Of a stretch of 64,000 nucleotides of DNA, positions 1-8,751 are shown one piece after another. The stretch's first letter is position 1. Every line of letters begins with the position of its first letter. The DNA is from Leptolyngbya sp. FACHB-60 (lineage in GTDB: Bacteria; Cyanobacteriota; Cyanobacteriia; Phormidesmidales; Phormidesmidaceae): contig NZ_JACJOX010000020.1 of the NCBI RefSeq assembly GCF_014695775.1, forward strand, positions 1 to 64,000, written 5' to 3'. Below the pieces are notes generated by a model, which was not told the origin of the DNA, ran no database searches, and saw only the letters and a program-made list of their open reading frames with translations. The translations under genes and the position numbers were made by a program.

Positions 1-188
1 TTGTGGCTATGGCCCTGCTGGTAACCTTGCTTCGGGGCAACCTCCCCATTGCCGCGATACTGGTTGTGCCATTCCGTAAGGGTGCTACGGGCAATGCCCA
101 GCAGTTGACTGACGGCAACTTTGGATTGGCCTGACTCAATCGAGGCAATCACTTTCTGGCGCAGGTCAAGGCTGTAGGGAGCTGGCAT
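1..188 (-). CDS. IS630-type transposase, N-terminal part (partial)
   Basis: Sixty-two codons read from an ATG at 188 and run off the window. The protein begins MPAPYSLDLRQKVI, followed by a helix-turn-helix segment (SVAVSQLLGIARSTL-like spacing). This is the usual DNA-binding start of IS630/Tc1-mariner type transposases, in which the first ORF carries the HTH and the DDE domain follows. The ATG overlaps the stop of the disrupted upstream frame in a TGATG, and a GAGGAG-like Shine-Dalgarno lies just upstream. Whether the downstream catalytic part is intact cannot be seen. Confidence 0.7.
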   Translation of the reverse strand, partial: MPAPYSLDLRQKVIASIESGQSKVAVSQLLGIARSTLTEWHNQYRGNGEVAPKQGYQQGHSH

Positions 189-250
189 CACAATACTCCT
201 CTCGATATCCTGTCATTTTGCCTGACCGAACCCTTATACGGATCGCTATA
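1..250 (-). mobile_element. IS630-family insertion sequence, one end (cut by window edge)
   Basis: The end of an insertion sequence carrying the transposase start. The reading frame of the DrmD-like gene keeps the family's C-terminal sequence (RIEPVGIVY) and then switches to unrelated sequence at a TATA around 247-250. This fits the TA target preference of IS630 elements, and I place the IS end there. The other terminal repeat and target-site copy lie to the left of the window, so element length and target duplication cannot be checked. Confidence 0.6.
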
Positions 251-613
251 CACAATCCCCACCGGCTCAATCCGCTCAGCTTTCACCTGATAGGTCTGCT
301 GAATCCGCTCCGGCTCCGTCACCATCTCCTCCGCCAGTTGCTCTACCCTGGTGCGCCAGTGCCGACGATCCGCCTCAATCTGCCGCATCTCATCCCGGTT
401 AAACAGCCCCAGCTGCAACGTCTCATACTGCTGCTCCTGCTTCAGAATCCGGTCTCGCTGTTCCTCCAGCAGTGTTTTCATCTCCGCCGCTTCCCGTTCC
501 CCCCGCTGGGCCAGCTTCCGCTTCGCCCGTTCCGTTAGCTCCGTCGCCCGCCGCTCTAGGTTCGGCAGCAAATCCTCCACATCCCGGCCCACAAACCCCT
601 TCAGCCGTTCCAT
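188..613 (-). pseudogene. DrmD-like helicase, C-terminal fragment ended by IS630
   Basis: A 141-residue frame rich in charged coiled-coil sequence, then RIEPVGIVY, which resembles the C-terminal end of DrmD-type SNF2 helicases (family knowledge). The last ~19 codons, after GIVY, come from the IS end. It starts at an ATG overlapping the stop of the preceding fragment (TGATG at 613), so it could be read by translational coupling. The simplest view is the third piece of one broken gene spanning to 3470. Confidence 0.6.
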
Positions 614-852
614 CAGCGAATCGGCACCTCCTGAAGCCGCCGATTCGCCAGCGAGGCCTCCAAAATTTGCATCACATCCTTCTTCTCTCCCTCCGTTAGG
701 GGCCGCAGCTTACCCCGGCCCCTGGCCTCCGGGTCAAGCCACTCCGCCGCCACCGTCACCACCTCATCGTGCAGCCGAGCCGCCCGCTCCCCATAGAGCG
801 ACAGCCTCCCCAAAATAATCACCCTGGGGATGGGGTCATCCGTGCGGCACAC
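613..852 (-). pseudogene. DrmD-like helicase, middle C-terminal fragment
   Basis: Seventy-nine residues that continue the helicase in another frame: TDDPIPRVIILGRLSLYG followed by AARLHDE and WLDPEARG, a segment I associate with DrmD-like proteins. It overlaps the end of the main helicase frame by ~34 nt. A one-base indel near 845-850, within GTGTGTGCC on the minus strand, would rejoin the two. It then ends in TGATG at 613, where the next fragment begins, indicating a second frame change. Confidence 0.6.
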
Positions 853-3470
853 ACGGCCCGAGTCAGCTCATCGTAGAGAAACCCCTGGGAGAGAAATCGC
901 CCCAGCAGCCGCTGCACCATACGGTGCTCCAGGTGCAGGTGCACCACCTCCCCATCCAGCGACCCCGGATCGCGAAAAACAACAGGACGAATGGGGGCTT
1001 CCTTGCGCCAGTCCCACAGCTTTTGGCCCCGTGGCCGAGGTGCCCGCAAGGTGTCAAGGGTAGTGGCCCAGGTCGGGTCAGCCCCGGCCTGCTGATCGAG
1101 GGCAGGCACCGTCCAGCGGCTGCGCTCTTCGTTGTCTACCGCGTCTGCCGCCGAAAGGGGCGTTAGTGCCGCAGACCCCATCAGCTCTAGCGAGACCGAC
1201 AGGGCATCGCGAAAGTGGCGATCGCTCAGCCCCAGCCACTCCTTCGAGTCGCGCAACATGCCCTCTAGTTCCACCTGCTGTTGCCGCAGTTTGTCTTGCC
1301 GCAGGCGAATCGCCTCCAGCTCTTCTTTGATCGCGGTGCCTCGCCCGGTAGACTCGGCATCGGCCTGGTCAGCATTGTCAATGGCTCCGCTCAACGCCTC
1401 GGTCTGCTCAGCCCGAATGCCCTGCTCCAGCAGCTTGGTCACATTCTTTTCCACCACCGGCGACAGGCTACCCAGTTCCTCTTGAATGCGCTGAGTCTTT
1501 TTCACCAGCACATCAATCACTCGGTCTTCGGGTCGCTGGAGCAAGACAAAGTAGTGGCAGCGAACAATGGGCGATCGCTGCAATTTCCGGTCAATCCGCC
1601 CGTTGCGCTGCTCCATGCGGCTGGGGTTCCAGGGCACATCGAAGTGGAACAGGTCGGCGCAGTAATTTTGTAGGTTCACCCCCTCCCGCGCCGCATCGGT
1701 GGCGATCAGAATTCGCAGGGGGTTGTGGGCTGGGTCGGCATTGAAGGCAGCTTTGATTTCTTCGCGGCGATCGTCGCTCATGCCGCCGTGGAAGGTGCCA
1801 ATACGATCGTCTTCGCGATCGCTGCCTGCCATGATCGCCTTGAGCTGCTGCTCCAGGTAGCGCTTGGTGTCGGTGTATTCCGTGAAGATCAGCACCCGCC
1901 GATTTAGCCACTTGGCCTTGGGCTGCCCCAGGTCGGGGCAGAGGTTTTGGCGCAGCCATTGCTCCAACTCCACAATTCGACTGTCGGGCTGTCGTCGGGC
2001 CTGCTCCGCCAGCTGGGTCATCTCCTCCATCAGGGCCAGCTCCTCCTGGGAAATCGCTTCCCCAGCGGCGTAGGTGGCCTTCTCCATTTGACGGTCTTCC
2101 TCCGCCAGCACCTCGTCTTCTTGCAGGTCAGCCCGGTCATCGTCAGACCCAGGACTCTCCATCAGTAGGGACAGGCTGCCCTGGGTCGAATTCTGCTGAG
2201 CCTGGGCCTGCCGCTCAATCGCCCGACGGTGGACGCTGAGGGTGCGGGCAAAGGCTTCAATCGACGACAGCAGCCGCTTTTGTAGGTTGGTGAGCACCAG
2301 CAGGGCGGCGGTCTGGGTCGAGCGGGGGGCATCCTTCAAGCACTGCTCCCGCAGCTTGCGGTAGGCCTGCAACAACCGCGCCAGCTTTAGCTCGGGGGCA
2401 TCCTCCGGCAGGTCTTTAATTACCACCGGCACAATCTCCCGCTTGGGGAAGTCGGGCTCGTTGATTTCCCGCAGGTCTTGCTTGAGCCGCCGCACCATCA
2501 CCGCATCCAGCAGCTTTTTGCTGCGCACCGGCACCCCCCGACAAAACCTCTGGGGGTCGAGAATTTCCAGCAGGGCAGCAAAGCTATTGGAGTGGCCATT
2601 GTGGGGGGTGGCCGACAAAAATAGCCGGTGCTCGAACCGGGGAGCCAGGTCGCGCACGGTGCGGGTGAGTTGCGAATCCACGGCATAGCGCGAGGCACTG
2701 GCCGGAGCCGCATTGTGGGCCTCATCTAAAATCAGCATTGACCCCGCCGAGAACTCGCCCAGCCAGTCCCGCAAGGGAGCGGCATAGGTTTCATCCCGCA
2801 GCAAGGCATGGGAAATGATGAAGCGGGTGTGAGCCTTCCAAGGGTTGATGCCGTAGCCCCGCTCGCGCCGTTTGGAGGCCACAAACTCGCGATCGAACAC
2901 GATGAACGTCAGGCCAAACCGGCTCTCCATTTCCTCCTGCCACTGGCGCACCACCGACGGTGGGCAAGAGATCACCACCCGCTTAATCCTCTGCCGCATC
3001 AACATCTCGCGCAGGATCAGCCCCGCCTCGATGGTTTTGCCCAGGCCTACATCGTCGGCGATGAACAGGTTCACTCGGGGCATCCGCAGGGCTTTGCGCA
3101 GCGGCTCTAGCTGGTAGGCCTTGACCTCAATCCCCGCCCGGTAGGGGGCCTGAAATAGCTTCGGCTCCGTAGACGTGACGCAGTTCCACCGCAGCGCGTG
3201 GAGGTAGGCCGAGAAATAGCGCGGGTCATCAAAGCCTTTATGGGCCACCGCCTCCCAGGAAGAAGTTTCGATCATCTGAGCGTCGATCTCCCGTTCCCAA
3301 AACACCTCCAGCGCTTCGCCCTGGGCATCGTCCTCCAGGCAAGCCAGGCGCACTAGGGTGTCGCCTGTGGCCAGCGGCGCGGGGGTAACGTCTTCGACCA
3401 GAAACTGGCGCGACCTGACATGGACGATCTGACCGGGGCTAAGTGTGGTGCTGTTCTCGGTGCCTGCCAA
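819..3470 (-). pseudogene. DrmD/SNF2-type DEAH helicase of a DISARM-like defence system, frameshifted
   Basis: The main 883-residue frame is a superfamily-2 ATPase. Walker A (DDVGLGKT, ~139-146) and DEAH (249-252) are intact, as are helicase motif V (TDAAREGVNLQ) and motif VI (QRNGRIDR). The N-terminal GQIVHVRSRQFLVEDV and the C-terminal pieces in the next two frames fit the ~1,050-1,100-residue DrmD helicase of DISARM phage defence, although other SNF2 orphans share this layout. No DrmA, DrmB, DrmC or methylase gene is visible; partners could lie to the left. The start is a TTG at 3470 with an in-frame stop two codons upstream, so the N-terminus may also be eroded. ATPase motifs are intact but the C-terminus is split three ways and capped by an IS, so I read it as decaying. 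Confidence 0.7.
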
Positions 3471-3921
3471 TGGTTAATCCCCAACTCACTGCTAGAAAAT
3501 GCGTCTAAATGTCGTTACTTACCGATGGCCTCTTTGTTGAAGTGCCCACTGCATTACTCCCAACCTGGGGGCATCAACTCTGCGATCGCCCTCAAAGCGT
3601 GATTAAACAGAACATTTCGCTGGACACCCGTACACTCCGTTTCAAACTACGGTCACCTAGGCGTTAGATCCGTACCTTAAATCCACTAGAAATCACATAC
3701 CTAATAATACCCAACGTCTTTATGATCATCTCCCTGCAAGGGTTTCAGTCACCTCCTTAAACAGTGGCTTAGGATTATAGGAGAATTAATCCTATCGTTT
3801 TTATGGGGGTGGGGAGAGCCCGAAGGCCGACAATTTGTGGCCGAACGAGAGGATTTTCAAAATAAAAACGCCCACAGATCTGAACCTGGGGCGTGTGCGT
3901 TTTTAAGTTTTGATTTAAGTC
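3471..3921. other. Non-coding gap within the island
   Basis: About 450 bases between the helicase remnant and the integrase. It is visibly more AT-rich than the flanking genes. I see no credible gene, only short frames. The integrase terminator hairpin lies at its left-facing end (3864-3905). Confidence 0.6.
3864..3905 (-). terminator. Hairpin after the integrase
   Basis: AAAAACGC at 3864-3870 region pairs with GCGTTTTT at ~3896-3905, giving an A/T-flanked stem directly downstream of the integrase stop on the minus strand. It could act in both directions. Confidence 0.5.
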
Positions 3922-5073
3922 TCACAACTCTGGCACCTGAATGTGATCTGTCGGTTTAGCATAGACCCGATCGATCATCTGCGCAGAGTTGCCTACCCAT
4001 TTAGCAATTTGAATGCTAGATATATCTGCCTCTCGACAAAGGCTACAAAACGTATGCCGAGTCTGATAGGGATTGCGGTACTCAATATCTAGCAAAGAAG
4101 CCATCACCTTGGCCCAGGCCCTGTTCGCGAAGTTGTGCCAATCGATGAATTTGAACTCCCGACTGGGAAATACCAACGCTTCAGGATCAGCTGAAGCGGG
4201 CTTGATCGACTCCAGCAGTTCGGTCAACTGGGCATTGACCGGGAACTTCCTCAACTTCTGAGTCTTGAGACCTTCCTTCAATACCAGCCTTCTACCGTTA
4301 TAAATCACTGCCTGCCTAAAAGTGATGACTTTGGATCCAATATGTTTCCACTGAAGTGCGATCGCTTCTGATGGGCGACACCCAGTAAAAAACAAGAATT
4401 CCACGAGAGGGGCATAGTAGCCGTAATACTGATTTGCTTTGAAGGCGGCGATAATTTGATTCCGCTCATCGCGGGTGAAGGGATTGATCTCTTCCTCCTC
4501 TGTCCCGGTTTTTTTAACTTTGACATCGGCAGACATGCCATCAAACGGGTTCGAGCCGATGATGTCTGACCGCTTAGCCCACCGGCAGCAGGCTCCCAGG
4601 TGCATTAAGACCCGCTTGGCAGAGTCAGCGGGTATATGAGTAGTAAACCAATCAAACACGGCTTGAGAGTCAGCCAGGTGCTTGTGAGGACATCTTTCCA
4701 AATGGTTAGCCATCCACCCGTACATCCGAATTGTGGCAGGAGACTTGCCAGTCTTTCTGGCATCTACGTACTGCTGCCACAGCTCATTCAGCTTGGGTGT
4801 AGTTTTGGGTGTAATGTCCAGCGATGCAACACTCATTGCTGATTGAGGCTTGTACTTTGCCAGGGTTTGGTCAAAGTTGCCGGAAAGAATGTCCAGCTCA
4901 ATCTCTCTAGCCTTCATCTCAGCTAGCTTTCGCCCTTCTGGGCTGTCGGGCAACCCTATGGAAATATAATGCCGTTCGCCAGCATGTCGAAATCGGAGCT
5001 GCAACCGGCCATTAGAGGCGATTACCGTAACAGTTCCTTTTGAAGCTTTGCCAGTGGGGGTTTTAGAGTACAT
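3922..5073 (-). CDS. Tyrosine recombinase / genomic-island integrase
   Basis: A 383-residue site-specific recombinase. Residues ~12-70 look like the N-terminal DNA-binding domain common in cyanobacterial phage-type integrases (KGTVTVIASNGRLQLRF). Residues ~92-180 are the SAM-like core-binding domain and ~195-375 the catalytic domain. Catalytic Arg233 (TGCRPSE), Arg339-His340 (YQTRHTF) and nucleophile Tyr371 (RVYAK) are visible; box-II His is replaced by Tyr336 and the later His by Asn362 (WVGNS), a variant I recall from related integrases. The gene starts 176 nt from the 3' end of tRNA-Thr and points away from it, the usual arrangement of a tRNA-targeting island. It looks intact. Confidence 0.9.
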   Translation of the reverse strand: MYSKTPTGKASKGTVTVIASNGRLQLRFRHAGERHYISIGLPDSPEGRKLAEMKAREIELDILSGNFDQTLAKYKPQSAMSVASLDITPKTTPKLNELWQQYVDARKTGKSPATIRMYGWMANHLERCPHKHLADSQAVFDWFTTHIPADSAKRVLMHLGACCRWAKRSDIIGSNPFDGMSADVKVKKTGTEEEEINPFTRDERNQIIAAFKANQYYGYYAPLVEFLFFTGCRPSEAIALQWKHIGSKVITFRQAVIYNGRRLVLKEGLKTQKLRKFPVNAQLTELLESIKPASADPEALVFPSREFKFIDWHNFANRAWAKVMASLLDIEYRNPYQTRHTFCSLCREADISSIQIAKWVGNSAQMIDRVYAKPTDHIQVPEL

Positions 5074-5099
5074 AGGGCTACCTCGGCAGTACGTTTGAA

Positions 5100-5129
5100 T
5101 TACACCCGGCTTACACCCAATTTACACCC
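5100..5129. repeat. Three phased TTACACCC direct repeats upstream of the integrase
   Basis: TTACACCC occurs at 5100-5107, 5111-5118 and 5122-5129, exactly 11 bp apart, between the integrase start and the tRNA. One repeat per helical turn beside an int gene suggests arm-type integrase sites or an operator (inference). Two related GGGTGTAG/A copies in the opposite orientation lie inside the int gene at 4795-4802 and 4807-4814. Confidence 0.7.
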
Positions 5130-5206
5130 AAAAAGCCTGGAAAATACCCAAAAAAGTGATGGGTCTAGAACATAGGTACTTGGACTCTACAGGCTTGCTG
5201 ACAACA

Positions 5207-5241
5207 AAAAACCCCTGAAACCTTTTGATTTCAGGGGTTTT
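5207..5241 (-). terminator. Terminator of tRNA-Thr
   Basis: AAAACCCCTGAAA and TTTCAGGGGTTTT form a perfect stem with an 8-base loop, starting 8 bases after the tRNA 3' end on the minus strand. Flanking A and T runs make it a good intrinsic terminator, probably in both directions. It also separates the tRNA from the integrase promoter. Confidence 0.8.
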
Positions 5242-5248
5242 GGGGATA

Positions 5249-5321
5249 AGCTGGTGACAAGATTCGAACTTGCGACCGGCTGATTACAAATCAGCTGCTC
5301 TACCAACTGAGCTACACCAGC
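5249..5321 (-). tRNA. tRNA-Thr (anticodon TGT)
   Basis: 73 bases forming a full cloverleaf: acceptor stem GCTGGTG/CACCAGC, D-arm GCTCAGTTGGTAGAGC, anticodon stem CTGAT/ATCAG with loop TTTGTAA (anticodon TGT), and a T-loop GTTCGAATC. CCA is not encoded and the discriminator is T. It reads ACA codons. The integrase next to its 3' end makes it the likely integration target of the island to the left; the tRNA itself is complete, so integration preserved it. Confidence 0.93.
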
Positions 5322-5382
5322 AAAAGCATACCCAGTATAGCAACGTTACCGGGTAGCTTTATACCTCAAACGGCATCTGGGG

Positions 5383-6834
5383 CTAAGATCCTACCTCGTC
5401 AGCGGTTTCCAACTCGGGGGCGGGCGCAGCGGGAGAGATGGGGTCTTCGTCGTCTTTGAAGACAATCCGCAGCAGAGGCGGAGCTACGAACGTGGTGAAA
5501 ATAACCATGACGATAATGGCAGCATCGAGCGACTCGGTGAGCACGCCGCTGGCTGCCCCCACGCCAGCAAACACAAGCCCCACCTCACCCCGAGGAATCA
5601 TCCCGACCCCGACGGCTAGGCGGTTAATGCCGGGCTGTCCGAAGATAGCAAAGCCAGTAATGACCTTACCGAGAATGGCGACCACCACCAGAAAAGAGGC
5701 AATCACTAACCCAGCTCTGTTTTCAGGGTTGAGAGGGTTGAGCACGCTGATATCGGTGCGCGCGCCTACAACGATAAAGAAAATCGGCACCAGCATGTCA
5801 GCAATGGGGCTGATTTGCTCCTCAATTTCCTTGTGCTTTGATGTTTCAGCCAAGATTAAGCCAGCGGCAAAGGCTCCCAAGATGGCCTCTAGCTGAATGG
5901 CGGCGGCAATATAGGCGAGCACAAAGGCAAAGATCAGCGAGCTGATGATCACCTGCCCTCGGGTGCGCATTTGATTTACCACCATGACGAAGTAGGGGCT
6001 GAGCAGGCGGCCCAGGAAGATAGACCCCACCAAAAACGTGGCGGCTCCAGCAATCAGGAAAGCCACATTTAGAATCTCAATCTCACCGGTTTTAGCCAGA
6101 CTAGCGACCACAGCCAGAACAATAATGCCGAGTACGTCGTCGAGTACTGCCGCGCCGATGATAATTTGGCCTTCTTTCGAACTGAGCTGCTGCATTTCGG
6201 CCAGCACCTTGGCGGTAATGCCAATGCTGGTGGCGGTGAGTGCTGCTCCAGCAAATACGGCTGGGATGGTGTCGATACCAAAAATTGCAATGAGCCCAGC
6301 GGTACCAGCAGCGAAGGGGACCACTACCCCAACAACGGCTACTACCGCCGCCTGTGGACCAACGCGGATGAGTTCTTTCAGGTCTGACTCTAGGCCAATT
6401 TCGAACAGGAGCACGATTACCCCCAGCTCAGCCAGGACCGAGATGACCTCGCTTTCGCCCTGGAAAACTCGCAGCAGATCGCTTGGGGCTTGGCCTGTGG
6501 TCATGCCGACTAGGTTCATCAGCAGTGACTGCACTTCACCGCCGCCTTCGGGAAAGACAATCAGGTGCATGGCCGAGACGCCAACGACGACGCCCCCAAT
6601 TAGCTCTCCTAGAACGGCGGGTAGGTTAACGCGAGCGCACAGCTCACCGCCAATCTTGGCAGCGAGGTAGACCACAACTAGGCTTAGCAATACACTGGCT
6701 AGCACTAAGGGCTCTACCTCAGCCTCTGAGACCTCGGCCAGCCAGGGGCTGAACGCAGATTTTGTCGATAAAAAATCGGTGGGAAGATTGCTAATCAGGC
6801 CGCTGCCGATGAGGCCACTCATCCAATTTGCCAT
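5383..6834 (-). CDS. Na+(K+)/H+ antiporter, CPA2 family (NhaS3-like)
   Basis: A 483-residue inner- or thylakoid-membrane cation/proton antiporter with about 12-13 hydrophobic segments from residue ~42 onward. It includes LPAVLGELIGGVVVG, the LFEIGLESDL segment and AAVLDDVLGIIVLA, whose paired acidic residues are the ion-binding type seen in CPA2 exchangers. The short acidic C-tail has no TrkA-N domain, unlike KefB/C. Length and motifs fit the cyanobacterial NhaS3 type used for Na+ homeostasis, but the ion specificity is inferred. It is transcribed alone, just downstream of the nitrilase gene and ending next to tRNA-Thr. Confidence 0.87.
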   Translation of the reverse strand: MANWMSGLIGSGLISNLPTDFLSTKSAFSPWLAEVSEAEVEPLVLASVLLSLVVVYLAAKIGGELCARVNLPAVLGELIGGVVVGVSAMHLIVFPEGGGEVQSLLMNLVGMTTGQAPSDLLRVFQGESEVISVLAELGVIVLLFEIGLESDLKELIRVGPQAAVVAVVGVVVPFAAGTAGLIAIFGIDTIPAVFAGAALTATSIGITAKVLAEMQQLSSKEGQIIIGAAVLDDVLGIIVLAVVASLAKTGEIEILNVAFLIAGAATFLVGSIFLGRLLSPYFVMVVNQMRTRGQVIISSLIFAFVLAYIAAAIQLEAILGAFAAGLILAETSKHKEIEEQISPIADMLVPIFFIVVGARTDISVLNPLNPENRAGLVIASFLVVVAILGKVITGFAIFGQPGINRLAVGVGMIPRGEVGLVFAGVGAASGVLTESLDAAIIVMVIFTTFVAPPLLRIVFKDDEDPISPAAPAPELETADEVGS

Positions 6835-6936
6835 GCAGACCGCTACAACTCGTCCCGTCCAATGTACATGAAATTACTTCAGCTGAAGAGTTCACAGGAA
6901 TCGTTCCAACGACTGTTCTGCCGGAGGAAATAGGTC

Positions 6937-7749
6937 TTAGGGAAAGACCCGGTGGGCTAATGAGGGCATTTGGCGACGCACTTGGGAGATGCGATCGGGG
7001 TTAATTTCGGCGATCGCAACCCCCTTATCGACGCCGGCATCAGCCAGCACCATGCCCCAAGGGTCGATAATCATGGCGTGCCCGTGGGACTGGCGGCGGG
7101 CGTTGTGGAAGCCGGTTTGGGCGGGCGCAATCACGTAACAAGTATTCTCAATGGCGCGAGCTTGCAGCAGGATCTGCCAGTGATCTTTGCCGGTGAATTC
7201 GGTAAAAGCGGCGGGGATTACTAGCACCTCGGCTCCCTGTTGCGACAGGTGGCGGTACAGCTCTGGAAAGCGAACGTCGTAGCAGACCGACAAGCCCAAA
7301 ATACCAAAAGGCTTAGAGGGAAACACATCGGGCAGCAGGTGGCCAGAAATAACGGTGTTGGACTCGCGGTAGGTGTTGCCGTCGGGCAAGTTGACGTCAA
7401 ACAGGTGCACTTTCTCGTAGCGCAGCATCTCTTGCCCCTCGGGGGAGACCAGCAGAGCGGTGTTAAAGACTTTCCCCTCTTTTGCGGGCACAGGATAGCC
7501 GCCGCCAATCAGCGTTACCTGGTAGCGCTGGGCCATGGTTCTAAGAAACGCTTCGCTAGCCTGGCTGATGGTGTCGGCTTGAACCATCTTGGCTTCTTCG
7601 TTGCCCAAAAACGAAAAATTTTCGGGAAGGCTGACCAGTTCGGCTCCCTGGCGCACCGCCAGGTCGATTAGTTCTTCGGCCTGGGCCAAATTTTTGGCCA
7701 AGTCTGGCACACTGGTCATCTGTACGGCGGCGGCCCGATACGCTCTCAT
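6937..7749 (-). CDS. Nitrilase-superfamily amidohydrolase (Nit1/Nit2-like)
   Basis: A 270-residue cytosolic carbon-nitrogen hydrolase. The catalytic triad is visible: Glu in SLPENFSF (~43), Lys in YEKVHLFD (~110) and Cys in SVCYDVRFPE (~150). The MVQADTISQ, GKDHWQ and RAIENTCYV segments resemble the Nit1/Nit2 branch, whose members hydrolyse deaminated glutathione or omega-amides such as alpha-ketoglutaramate. Substrate cannot be decided from sequence alone. Length is normal for the family and the start MRAYRAAAVQM is the usual one. About 100 bp separate it from the antiporter, so cotranscription is possible. Confidence 0.85.
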   Translation of the reverse strand: MRAYRAAAVQMTSVPDLAKNLAQAEELIDLAVRQGAELVSLPENFSFLGNEEAKMVQADTISQASEAFLRTMAQRYQVTLIGGGYPVPAKEGKVFNTALLVSPEGQEMLRYEKVHLFDVNLPDGNTYRESNTVISGHLLPDVFPSKPFGILGLSVCYDVRFPELYRHLSQQGAEVLVIPAAFTEFTGKDHWQILLQARAIENTCYVIAPAQTGFHNARRQSHGHAMIIDPWGMVLADAGVDKGVAIAEINPDRISQVRRQMPSLAHRVFP

Positions 7750-7868
7750 AAATTACCTGGCTGGAGTTGGAGACACCTGGAACCGCTGGGTTCCATAAAC
7801 TCCAATTTTATTCGCTCGGGGGAACGGTTTGCCCAGTTGCCCCAAAACAGCCGAGGAATTACTGAGAG

Positions 7869-8624
7869 TTACGGTTCAGTCACTACGGTGATGCTCAGGG
7901 AATCTGCCCCAGCGCTGAGGATTACGGGAACCTCAGCAGGAATGGCGGGGGGCTGGTTGCGCTGCACGTTGCGTAGGCTCTCTATCAGCCAGGGCTGCGT
8001 AGCGGTTTCGGGGGTCGCAAGGGTTAAAAACTGGTTGGCGTGAACCACCTGGGCCATGGTCAGCGTTTTGCCCTGCGGGCTGCGGGGCAAAACTAGGGTG
8101 GCGCGATCGCGGCCCAGTTCCACCGTGGCTAGGCCATCGGCAGAGCGACCCACGGTGCGAGCATTGGGGCCAGGAGAAAAGGTAAAGGCAGGTTCGGCGG
8201 CGGCCAAGGCTGTTTGTAGGTTGCTGGCAGCAGTGGGGACGCTGGCGGAAGGGCTGGCTTTGGCTAGGCGATCGCCCGCGATCGCCCGATTGCCCCGGTA
8301 CTGCTCTGCCTTAGCCTGGGCCTGGGCATCGGTGGCATCGGTGGCGGGTACGCTCTCTAGGGTGGCGATCGCCTGCCCCCAGAGATCGCTTACCCGCTGC
8401 CAGTCAGCCGGGGTCTGAGCGGTCTGAGCCGCGACTGCGGCCTGCCAACCGAAGTCAGTGCCCTGCTGCCAGGGCGAAACGGAGAAATTGTTGAGGGTCA
8501 GCTCAGGGGCGGGGGCAGGGTCGCCAGCCATCGATAGGTAGGACAGACTGATCAGGGTGGCGGCGATCGCGCCCACCCCACCAATACTCCGTACCCAAGG
8601 CGACTTGGCCAGATTGAGCCCCAT
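7869..8624 (-). CDS. Hypothetical membrane-anchored or exported protein
   Basis: A 251-residue protein I do not recognise. One hydrophobic segment (~13-33) follows a basic N-terminus and looks like an anchor or uncleaved signal. The next ~90 residues are Ala/Gln-rich (AAVAAQTAQTPADWQRVSDLW) and helical in character, as in cyanobacterial envelope proteins with repeat-like helices. A compact beta-rich C-terminal half follows (ATVELGRDRATLVLPRS, EVPVILSAGADSLSITVV). It lies 119 bp upstream of the nitrilase start in the same direction. No catalytic motif is evident. Confidence 0.65.
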   Translation of the reverse strand: MGLNLAKSPWVRSIGGVGAIAATLISLSYLSMAGDPAPAPELTLNNFSVSPWQQGTDFGWQAAVAAQTAQTPADWQRVSDLWGQAIATLESVPATDATDAQAQAKAEQYRGNRAIAGDRLAKASPSASVPTAASNLQTALAAAEPAFTFSPGPNARTVGRSADGLATVELGRDRATLVLPRSPQGKTLTMAQVVHANQFLTLATPETATQPWLIESLRNVQRNQPPAIPAEVPVILSAGADSLSITVVTEP

Positions 8625-8751
8625 AAAAACCTTGCCCCATGAGTAGACCCTTAATGTTTCAGCGCTACTGGGTCGCTAACCGGGAAGTTTTAGCGGGGTT
8701 TCGGGTTTAAGGTCGCCTCTCTAACCCAGAACCCTTTGCATAAATAACCCG

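Noticed and set aside
5438..6670. Long plus-strand frames opposite the antiporter
   Set aside because: Low-complexity Ala/Thr/Ser frames antisense to a well-supported membrane protein gene.
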